Assembly: GCA_016098155.1 (NCBI GenBank) | Contig: JAAAJB010000725.1 | Span: 1-15,599 of the forward strand | DNA length: 15,599 nt | Reading direction: 5' to 3' | Source: Actinomortierella ambigua | Taxonomy: Eukaryota; Mortierellomycota; Mortierellomycetes; Mortierellales; Mortierellaceae | Shown: one piece after another, positions 1 to 8,388 of the stretch | Numbering within the stretch: the first letter of the stretch is position 1 | Layout of the letters: each line of letters opens with the position of its first letter | Notes under the pieces: generated by a model | What the model was told of the DNA's origin: nothing | The model's database searches: none | Seen by the model: only the letters and a program-made list of their open reading frames with translations | Program-made: the position numbers and the translations under genes

Positions 1-1992
1 CAGCAACTCGCCCGTCGGCGTGGGGCTCGTAGTAACACAGACGGGGAGGCGCAGACACACCGAGAAACTGCTCGTGATAGCATCCCTGTTGTCACGGTCA
101 CGATCAGCGATCTGGCTCTACTCGCGCCTGGAGAGCTTGCCAAAGGCCTGGAGACAATCCTTAACAATGCAAACAAGCTTGCCAGCTCTGGTGGCGTTGT
201 TGGTAAGATAGCAAAGAAGAGCCGCCATATTGTTAGTTTTCTTTTTCGACAAAGACCAAATGATTGTCGCGGGATGAGGGCGCTAAGCCTTTTTTTTTTT
301 TTTTTTTTTTTTTGCTCATTCTAGTTGTGTTTGATAATGTGGAGCTCATTTTCGCCAAGTACGATGGTGACGAGTCACTCAAGCAAGTCTTTCGCACCAC
401 AGTACAGAATGCTCGACCCTCACCAGCAATGATGCAGGATATTCTCGGGAGCCACAGAAGCAAACATGGTCAGGAAAGGATACTTCCACGAATGCTACTG
501 ATTGGTTTGACCAAGGAAGAGCGGCTTCTAGACCCGTTGATCAGAACCCTGTTTGACGAGACGAGTGAGCTTGAGATACCCACACCAGACGAACGTGCCG
601 TTATTCTGAACGCATGCATATCCCTTCGCCGTTTGAGAGTCGTGCCCTCCCCGACAACAGGATCTTCGCCGGCAACTTCTAATGAGAGAGACCTACACCA
701 TGAGCTCGTTCAAAAAGTCGCAGGCAAATGTCACGGGTATCTCCCGGCAGATCTGGATGTCCTGTGTAGCCATGCTATTCGGATATCACAACGCACAACA
801 GCACCCCATCAGCAACAGGAGGACCATCTGTATTCAGACGCCCAGAAACAACAACAGCAAGCGCATCAATTTCTCGATGTCCAACATCTTCTTGGCGCCA
901 TGCAGCACGTTCACGTGTCAGCCCTTCGACAATCTACGAGTGCCCAAAAGGTCGATCCAGTTCCATGGTCGAGCATCGGCGGCCTGGACCAAGTCAAGGC
1001 GACACTCGAGGAGTCTGTGATTTGGCTGTACAAACATCAGGCGAGCTTTGCACGGTTGGGTATCACACCCTCGAAGGGAATTCTATTGTATGGCCCCCCT
1101 GGCACGGGAAAGACCATGTTGGCCAAAGCAGTCGCAACAGAGTCTGAGGCCAACTTTATGGCCATTTCCATCCCTGATTTGATCAAGGGAGAGGTCGGCG
1201 AGTCTGAAAAGGCCGTGGCGCGCATCTTTCGCACCGCCTCTCGCTGTAGTCCTTGCGTCGTCTTTCTGGATGAGCTTGAGGCGATGTTTGGCACGCGCGA
1301 GTCGAGCGGTGGATTCGGGAAGCAGGTATGAGAAAGGAGCAGATAGGAGAGCTTTGGAGTCTTTCTTTCTTCGACTTGAAAAGTTTTGCACTTGATGCTA
1401 TCCGACTCGATTTGTTCACCATATTGTCTACTTTCACTTTCTCCTTCCCCCCTCTCTCCTTTGTAGCTTATTTCTCAGTTGCTTCTAGACATTGATGACT
1501 GTGGGCCGGGTGTGGTGATCTTGGCGGCAACCAACCACCCGGAAATGGTCGACTCGTCCATCCTGCGACCGGGCAGATTGGACCGTCTGGTGTATGTGCC
1601 ACCACCAACGAAGCCCGAGCGAGAAGCGATCCTGCGGATCTTGGGACAAAGGACCAAATTTGCTCCGACAGTCAATCTAGAGTTGATCAGCGATAGGACT
1701 AACAATTACACGGGTGCGGATCTCAAGGCGCTTGTCCGGCAAGCAGGCCTTGCTGCCCTCAAGGCCTCTCGTGTAACGTCTTCATTCCATTACACAAAAA
1801 TCAGAGTTAGCTTTGGGGGGAGGGCTTTTAAGGCAATGGTACTAATCCTATGCCCCTCTTGTTTGATGTCACGATTAGAACTCTATCCATCAAGAAGACT
1901 TTGACGTTGCATTGCAAGACGTGAAGCCCTCTATAGATCCTTTTGCAGCTCTAACAGCGTCTTGGAGGACATTCTCCATCGCAAAGACATAA
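1..1992 (+). CDS. Tandem AAA ATPase, AFG2/SPATA5-like (5' end outside window)
   Basis: Four exons: 1-202 (partial, frame 1), 325-1325, 1467-1772, 1879-1992, stop TAA at 1990-1992; 540 residues are visible and all phases close. The introns use GTAAGA, GTATGA and GTAACG donors. The C-terminal ATPase domain (D2) is complete: 'SSIGGLDQVK', Walker A GPPGTGKT (1092-1115), Walker B FLDE (1263-1274), sensor-1 Asn in AATNHPE (codon 1533-1535), arginine fingers in LRPGRLDR (1563-1586), helical lid, then a tail with 'DFDVALQDVKPSID', typical of CDC48/AFG2 relatives. The upstream domain (D1) is degenerate: its Walker B reads VVFDNVE rather than LDE, and the finger motif is replaced by 'IRTLFDETSE'. D1 Walker A lies outside the window. 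Family members are hexameric unfoldases; AFG2/SPATA5 and SPATA5L1 act in late 60S ribosome maturation. PEX6 also has a weak D1, but the D2 here (RLDRLVYVPPP) fits AFG2/SPATA5L1 better. AAA membership is certain; the subfamily is inferred. Confidence 0.93.
290..313. repeat. T24 homopolymer in intron of the AAA ATPase gene
   Basis: An uninterrupted run of 24 T lies 11 nt before the AG acceptor (323-324) of the intron 203-324. It would serve as a very long polypyrimidine tract. Its length is prone to slippage and sequencing error, but the splice phase around it is not affected. Confidence 0.95.
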
Positions 1993-2012
1993 CTATAAAC
2001 GACATTTTCAAA

Positions 2013-2018
2013 TTTATT
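2013..2018 (-). terminator. AATAAA poly(A) signal overlapping the stop codon
   Basis: TTTATT on the plus strand reads AATAAA on the minus strand and contains the TAA stop of the DUF4050 gene. It could act as its polyadenylation signal, which would place cleavage inside the 3' end of the convergent ATPase gene. On the plus strand a variant TATAAA at 1994-1999 could serve the ATPase gene. Confidence 0.4.
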
Positions 2019-2821
2019 TTTTCGCCTTCTTTTTCTTGGACTTTGGCTTCGTGGAAGAAAATCCTGGCGTTTGTGCAACGAGTCCTTGTGGCGTTGGCGG
2101 TTGTGGTGTTGGTGTTCTCAGAGTGGGTGGCGGTGGTTGTGATGTTGCTGCCTCCTGCCACAGTCCTTCGCTCTTCCATCCGGAAATCAGCACGCTCACC
2201 TAGAAGCAAGAAAGAAATCAGTGGAAGGGGTCAATGTATGGTTCTGCCTTCGAGGCGTATGTTTGGTTTGGCTTCGTTCCTTTCCTTTCCTTTCCTTTTT
2301 TTTTTTTTTTTAGTGAGCCTCAACCATGAGCGCAGCAACAAGAAAACAGCTGTAAACAATGCACTTACGACCAGCGGGAGCGGTGTTGGTGTGCTTAAAG
2401 GTCTCTTGTCGTCGATCAAGCTCTTGTAAATGGCCAGGTGCCTGGATGACATCTCAAAAGACTTTAGCAGCGGATTTTCCTTGTTGTTCGACTCCACCGC
2501 CCTCCACTGTCCTCCCGTCCATTCATCCCGGCGTCTGTTCCAATAGGCCAGACCAATGTTGGGGTCCTCGTCCAGTTGCGAAGCCTTGCCCTCTTTCGCT
2601 TCTGTCGAGAGTGTTGCCATCTGGTCTTCAATGGAGAGGTCGGCCTTCTCGCTATCAGCTGCCTCTCCCTCCTTGTATAGCTTGTTGTACTCCTTCGGAT
2701 CCATGCCAGCCATCGTATCAAAGAATGGGTCGCCCGTCGCCCACTGTGGCAGCTCAGCAGAGCGCCCCTTCGGCGCAGTGGCCCCGAGAGTTGTAGTATC
2801 TGTCAGAGTTGACATGGTCAT
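2014..2821 (-). CDS. Gag1-like clamp (DUF4050) domain protein with lysine-rich tail
   Basis: Two exons on the minus strand: 2821-2369 (151 codons) and 2199-2014 (61 codons plus TAA). The intron 2368-2200 has donor GTAAGT and acceptor CTAG, phase 0, giving 212 residues. Start ATG is at 2821; a second ATG lies two codons on (2815). The domain spans about residues 88-168: 'NIGLAYWNRRRDEWTGG', then 'IYKSLIDDKRPLSTPTPLPL', and after the intron 'ISGWKSEGLWQEA'. This order (W-x-R-x-x-W, Y-x-x-L, P-x-P-L-P, W-x-x-E-G-L) is what I recall for the DUF4050 / Gag1-like clamp domain of fungal and plant proteins. The join restores the conserved PLPLV-VSVLISGW stretch, which supports the splice. The N-terminal half is acidic; the tail is Pro/Thr-rich and ends KPKSKKKKAKK, a possible nuclear signal or membrane/RNA-binding patch. 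Molecular role unknown to me. Confidence 0.82.
2277..2311. repeat. (TTTCC)n plus T16 tract in intron of the DUF4050 gene
   Basis: About four TTTCC units are followed by 16 T. On the coding (minus) strand this is a purine run, A16 then GGAAA units, in the middle of the 169-nt intron, so it is not the polypyrimidine tract. Confidence 0.9.
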
Positions 2822-2991
2822 TCTAGAAGATGAATGCCACTTGGATGGGAATGATCAATGGAGGGAAAGCTGTGTTGGGATGAATGTGCTCTGACATGTC
2901 TAAAAAATCAAAAATTAGTGGCGCACACTCTCAACAACCTTGGAAGAGGGTGGGCGCAATCCTTTATAGATAATAACACTGCACTGCTAAT
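2822..2991 (-). promoter_or_regulatory. 170-bp intergenic region: DUF4050 promoter and RabGAP 3' flank
   Basis: This lies between the RabGAP stop (2992) and the DUF4050 start (2821), both genes reading leftward. A minus-strand TATAAA (2963-2968) sits 24 nt past the RabGAP stop and about 140 nt before the DUF4050 ATG. It could be a TATA box for the downstream gene. No canonical AATAAA for the RabGAP transcript was seen here. Functional assignment is inference. Confidence 0.4.
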
Positions 2992-5900
2992 TTAAGAGCT
3001 CTTGGCTGTGCCCTCGCCATTGTCGCCCTCATCATCGCTATCTGTCTCGTCAGAAGGTGTTTCATCCTTCTTGCCATCAAACTCGGTTAGGAACTATGCA
3101 GAAAAGAAAGAAATACAGAACATTCGATGAGAAATAGCGCATTAGGTACAACGTCGATAAGATGCGCCAACGCACCATGTAAAAAGCAATAATCTATCGA
3201 ATTCCTCATTACCTTCTCAACCTCGTCCAAAAGATCATCGCCCTCAGCGTCCTCATAGTCCTCGTCATCTTCGTCGTCCTCGTCCTGGGCTTCGTCACCT
3301 TCCTTGCCACTCTGGAGAGCGGCATCCACAGGCTTCTTCCGGGTATTATCCTCATCCTCCTTCTTGATCTCATCGCCCAACAAATCCGTCTCATGCGCCG
3401 ACCTGCCAATGGGCTCCTCGCTAGCGGCTAAAGCCAAGTTTGAAGTCGAAGGGGACGGCGACATGCCCGCACCAACACCTGCACCAGCAGAAGCACCAGA
3501 GTTACCGGAAGCAGTTCTCGAGATGGCACTCCTTCCGCGGGTCTGGATACCGTCGGCAATGTTACCGGCCAACTTACGACCCTCCGACAATAGCGAATCA
3601 AATACCTCCCGAGCAAACAAACCACCGCGCTGGCGCTCCACGGTCTCAAAAAGCTTGAATGACCGAGCAAACCCAGCGTCGAAAAAGTGCTCCAGCGTTT
3701 CATCTGCCAGGACCACCATGCGGAACGTCGGGAGTGACATTTGAATGTCACCTTCATCCGACGCCTTGTTGCTGTGTGGGCCTTTGTCCACAACATCAGG
3801 CTTTTTCTCACTCGATGCTGAGGATGGCCCCCCTGCCTCTCCTTGGGTTCCCTGCTGGTCACTAGTCTCAAAGCCATCGATGAGCGGCGTGCGCTCCGCA
3901 AACTCAAACGCATTGCGGATAAACGTCGAGATGGCACCCAGGTACGAGTCACCGTCCTCGTACCGGTAAATAAACAACAGACTCTCCGACATGCCAAGGA
4001 TCTCATCTCTACTCAGCGTACCGTCCTTGTTCAGGTCATGCATCTCGAAAAACATCGCCATCCGTGTCATCAGGTCGCCATGGATGATCTCGTCCAGCCC
4101 GGTCGTCACCTCCTGCAGCGACAACAGACCTGTGTGGTTCTGGTCAAATCGCTCAAACAAACGTCCAATGAAATGACGTCCGACCACGCGACGACGCTCT
4201 CTAGCCGTCGACGTCGTCGACGTCGAATCCCGCCGCTGGTGCTGACCACTCGGTGACCGTGGCGATGAATGACCTTGGAGACTGTTGTTGCTGCCGCCGT
4301 TGCTACCATCGCCGTTGACGTTGCCCTTCAGGGCCTCCTCCAAATCAATAGGGTCGTCTTCGACCTGGGCCCACTGCGCCAAGCTACTCAAGAACGACAG
4401 GAAAGTGTTCTGGTCCAGCGAACGCACTTCGTTGCTCTTGTTGCCACCCGACCGTTGTTGTTGCTGCTGTCGATAGAACAGTGCATTGTAATACCGGTCG
4501 TACAACACACTCATCTCCTCCTTTGAAAACTTGCCTGGTTGGATGTTCCGCAACGCCGACCGCTTCGTGAAACTGCCAATGTTGTGCACGACCTTCAACT
4601 GATGGTTCCGACGCAGCTCCGCCACCAACTCGGGCGTCACCGAATCAAACTCCTTGTATGCCACCAGCATCAGCTCGTTAAACTTTGTCAGCGCTCGCGC
4701 CTTTGGGTTTGGGCTGTTCGGGAAAGCCGAGTTGTCTAGGGTCGTGAAATAGCGTTTCAGCACATCCATGAACGCCCCGTCATCCTTGGCCGCCAACAAG
4801 TCGTCTCCGTTCACTTTGAGGATCCCCAAACTGATCTGGAAAAGTACCTTGGGTCCCTCAAAGAAGAAACAGTCCAGCACGCGGAACGCGTAGATCAGCG
4901 GCATCGAGTTAATGAACAGACTCAGGAACCATGGCAAACATGCCACCGACAACTGAACATCCACCTTCTTCAAATGCTTGCTCAAAATTGGCATCGTCTT
5001 CTCCACAAGATGCTCCAGAATCGTTTGGTCCAGCAGTGCTCCATACATTGACGTGCTGTAGTATCCCGGGACCAGGCGGTCGCACAAGACGTTCAGCGTC
5101 CAAAAGGCCTGCTCCTCGCTCTGATAACTAATTTTCGGTGAGAGCCATTCGAAGAAAAGATACATTAGTGAGAGACCTCACTTTTTGTTGCTCCATCAGC
5201 GCAATTGGAAATAAATCAAACGGTCATTGACAAACGAGGTAACATACATGAGAAGGGCGCTGGTGACAATGTTCATGGCTTGGCAGTATCCAAGATCAGG
5301 GTTTTTCCATGCATAGGCGCTCAGAACGTTGCGAAGGCGACTAATTCCCTGGTTGGCTTGGTATGCTTCATATTCAGGAAGGGATCTATAGGCACACCAT
5401 ATTTAAAAAAAAATAAAATAGAACTATTTAGTCGAAATTCTCCTCATCTCGTAACTTCTACATATAGAAGAGATCAGTATATCTTACCTATTCAAATCCT
5501 TCTCGATCTCCTCAAGTGACAATGAGACCTTTCCTTCATTGTCCTTGAGGAGCTTGTGGTATAGTCCAGGATTCATAGCACGAAGGTAGAGCGACCCGTT
5601 GCAAGCCTCCCAGATTTCGCCACGTAGTTTGTTAGGCAGACCGACACGGATCAGCTTTGGGAAGGTACCCAGTTTGACCATGGTCAGGTTCCGTCCATTG
5701 TCCTTTAGATACTGCAGCCACAGTTTGGTCTTGCTTTTGTTCTTTAACCTAGTGTTGTGGGAAGACGGGGGAAAAATGAGTAATCAGAAGCTGAATAGTA
5801 ATACCTTTGCCGTATGAGCAGTGTCGCATAGAGGAGGCCATACTTCTTGGGATCACCAGGAAATTCAAAAAGCCATCCAAGGCCCGAATCTTTCTCGTCC

Positions 5901-7270
5901 ACATCAGGACGATCAGCCAGCAGCGCCTCCGAGAAGCACGTCGCCAAGAACGGTTTCAGCGACCGCATCGCTCGCACCTGCAACTTCAGGTTCGTCTTCA
6001 GTGTGCTGCAAAACTTTTCGCACTGCGTTCGCGGGCCATTGATCCGGTAAATCAGTCGCATCTGGTGCCACGTCATAATGTTCAGCGCAAACACCGCCGA
6101 CCGCGAATTCATTCGCTCCACTCGCCGGATCGTGAACAACGGCAGCGCGAAGAGGCACGGTTGGGTCTCTGCACAGATGAAACACAGGAACGACTCGGAC
6201 AGGAACAGTCGCCCATGGTACACATCCCCCTTGTCTGTCGACGGCACAAACGCGGCACTTGTCTCTTCCAGTAGGTGCTCTGAAATTGGAAGATTGAACC
6301 GTTGCTGAAACTGTGCATCGCGCTTCATCTCCTCCAAGCCAAGCCGCAGCGGCCGCGTGCTCGGTGGCGGTGGCGAGTTGGGCGTCTCGTTGCCGTCCAA
6401 GTTCTCCACATCGACCGAAAACACATCTTTAAAGTCACCATCGTCATTGGACATGCCCGGCGCGTGCTCTAGCGCTGTGTTGCGTAACATGCGTTCCATC
6501 GTCAGGGTAGTCAGCTGGACCAGCAGGTCGTACGTCTCGTCACGATGGAAAAGGTTGGAAAAGAAATATTCTTGGCCGTCCTTCATCACCACGCGGATCG
6601 CATCCGCAAATACACCGCGCTTGCTCTTCTCCTTTTGAAGATCACCGACATCCTTGAGCTCCAGAAAGATCTTGGTCTCAATGCCGAGCATGAAGGAGTA
6701 GAAGCAAAGGTAATTTTCTGAAATGTACATCCAGCCTTGGTTCATCATCTTGCCGTGATATGAGCACGAGTAGTAGCTGACTAGACGCTCTGACGCTGGA
6801 ACGTTGAACGTTTGGCGGAATGCGCGCGATGCGCTTCGCACCTTGTCGTCCGATGTGATCTCGTCCGTGCCCTTATCTATAAGATGGGTAGAAAATGTCA
6901 CATTGCCGTGGGCGTTAACTGGGCTGTTCAATGACGCAAAGAGAGACATATTTTCATCCGCGACCAAACATGCCCATCTCAGAGAAGCCACAAGGCATGA
7001 GACAAAGGGTACCTGTCCGTGTCACCAACGAGCGGATCTTGGTGAGAACCCACTCCTCCTTCTCTTGAGGGTCCTCGAGGATAGCGAGACCTTGAACAAA
7101 GTTTTCTGGAAAGGGGGGAAAAAAAAAAAAAAAAAAGGGAGATATGAAGGAGTTAGGAATCGTTAAGAAGTTGGGGGATAATCGGCCAGGGGGGAGGTCA
7201 AAGCACTGCCACAGTCCACATCATCAGGGTTATCAGGGTCTTGTGCGGCACACAGGAGGTTTTCTCTCTC

Positions 7271-7317
<47 letters not shown>

Positions 7318-7861
7318 TTCTCTGACCGTCACGAAGTTAACAGTACCTTGAATCCAGGTCCAAGCATGCTCAATGCTCTTCTGAGTCTCGGCGCCTGCAA
7401 TCATCAACGCCTGAGCGTGAACCTCGCGGCGAAAAAGGATGCGGAAGGGAGCCTGCTTCGTGTCAAAGCTGTTTGAACGTACCCATAGACATGTTAATTA
7501 GGAGATATTTCAAGAAAGGAGAGAGGAGAATCGGAAAGAGAGCACTGGTTAACGGTCAATGGAAAGTGCTCAAGACTTGCACCTCCTCCAGCTTGTTGAG
7601 TCGCACAATCGGCATAGGAACCAACAAGACACGTCTTTGCGAGCGATTTTGGGAGCAAGTGGCAACATGCAACGCGCAGATAACGAGAACGTACACATTT
7701 TGGATAGTGCCCAGAAAGCTGTTGAGGAATTGGCTCTTCGACGCCTTGGTCCTCTGGAGGACAAAGTTCTCTGTTGCCTCAATGGTGTCAAACAGCGGGT
7801 TGTGCTGATCGCATTGAGTCGGCAGAATGAACACGTTGGCAGGTGGACGGAGATGGGTCAT
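2992..7861 (-). CDS. Rab GTPase-activating protein, GRAM-GRAM-TBC-EF-hand (TBC1D8/9, yeast Gyp2 type)
   Basis: Eight minus-strand exons: 7861-7695, 7468-7347, 7105-7013, 6876-5805, 5748-5488, 5385-5248, 5127-3213, 3093-2992 (TAA 2994-2992). Phases close to 1289 residues, about the size of animal TBC1D9. The first in-frame ATG (7861) has A at -3. Domains: N-terminal '[11 protein letters not shown]' segment; GRAM1 about 146-214 ('[13 protein letters not shown]', '[15 protein letters not shown]'); GRAM2 about 315-382 ('[14 protein letters not shown]'); TBC about 520-740 with arginine-finger motif IEKDLNR (R572) and glutamine-finger GYCQ (Q607), both intact; two EF-hand loops, [12 protein letters not shown] (946-957) and [12 protein letters not shown] (982-993); a Ser/Gly-rich insert; a strongly acidic tail ([12 protein letters not shown]). 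The family accelerates GTP hydrolysis on Rab GTPases at membranes; GRAM domains bind lipid and EF-hands suggest calcium control. The exon 6/7 join AT|T gives '[12 protein letters not shown]', fitting the conserved TBC sequence. Target Rab unknown. Confidence 0.95.
7113..7136. repeat. G6A18 tract next to a RabGAP splice acceptor
   Basis: On the coding (minus) strand this reads T18 then C6, directly before the acceptor CCAG of intron 7346-7106. It forms an unusually long uninterrupted polypyrimidine tract. Confidence 0.95.
7261..7323. repeat. CT/GA microsatellite in RabGAP intron 2
   Basis: A nearly pure (CT)n run of about 60 nt, with a perfect core around 7274-7309, lies within the 241-nt intron 7346-7106. 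On the coding strand it is (GA)n. It is likely length-polymorphic. Confidence 0.95.
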
Positions 7862-8388
7862 CCTGTAGGCTTGTTGCAATGCTGTGTCGGGGGAAGATAG
7901 GCGGTTTAGGGCGAGGCTTTCCTGGTCTGTCGAAAAAGAGCTTCCTCGATGCTGAAAATGGACGAATGTAGAGCTTTTCTACACTGGGCTCGACTGTGCC
8001 CACAAATGGCCAAGGTGTCTCTGAACAAAAAAAAAAGCGCAAACTATTTTCCGAAGTGTACGTTGGGGAAACGAAGGCGCCTGAAAGTTCTACACAACTA
8101 AAGGCAACGAGGCGGGTGCGAGAAAAGAGACCAACACCAAGGGGCAGAGAATGGTAGAGAGATAAAGTAGATGAAGTGTGGAGGATGTGATGAATTGGAT
8201 GGAACGAAGTCAAAGAAAGGGAAGACTGATGCGCAATGTGAAAGGAAACAGGCGGTCGAACAGGGCTGAAGGCTTCTTGGAAAGGGACCACTCTGCCCTC
8301 CCCTCAAGCAGCCAGCCACCTTCACCCCCCCCCCCTTTCACCCCTGCCCGCCCCTTCCTCCCCTTTCTTTCTTTTCACCTGGGATTCC
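7862..8388. promoter_or_regulatory. 527-bp divergent promoter region between RabGAP (-) and Lines-like gene (+)
   Basis: No convincing coding sequence is seen here: open frames on the minus strand lack family similarity and run into exon 1 of the RabGAP in another frame. The stretch holds a minus-strand CCAAT (8194-8198), a C11 run (8325-8335) and a pyrimidine-rich stretch (about 8341-8378) just before the plus-strand ATG. It must carry both promoters and both 5' leaders. A 5'-UTR intron for the RabGAP is possible but not shown. Confidence 0.55.

Noticed and set aside
1..1992. PEX6 or PEX1 peroxisomal ATPase
   Set aside because: The weak D1 is suggestive, but the D2 sequence (RLDRLVYVPPP, DVKPSID tail) fits AFG2/SPATA5-type proteins better.
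2231..2368. C-terminal transmembrane segment on the DUF4050 protein
   Set aside because: It is intron sequence read through. Splicing at GTAAGT (2368) to 2199 restores the conserved domain end.
4100..4530. Short plus-strand frames within the RabGAP
   Set aside because: They lie opposite a well-supported exon, are Arg/Leu-rich shadows and have no motif.
5128..5165. Separate RabGAP-like gene starting at an ATG at 5165
   Set aside because: This ATG is inside an intron. The GTATGT donor (5247-5242) and TTAG acceptor (5129-5128) join the two TBC halves as one gene.
7261..7323. CRISPR or tandem-gene array signal
   Set aside because: It is a plain dinucleotide microsatellite with no spacers.
7788..8291. 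Minus-strand open frame of 167 codons upstream of the RabGAP
   Set aside because: It overlaps RabGAP exon 1 in another frame, has low-complexity Ser/Pro/His content and no recognisable domain; probably leader/promoter DNA.
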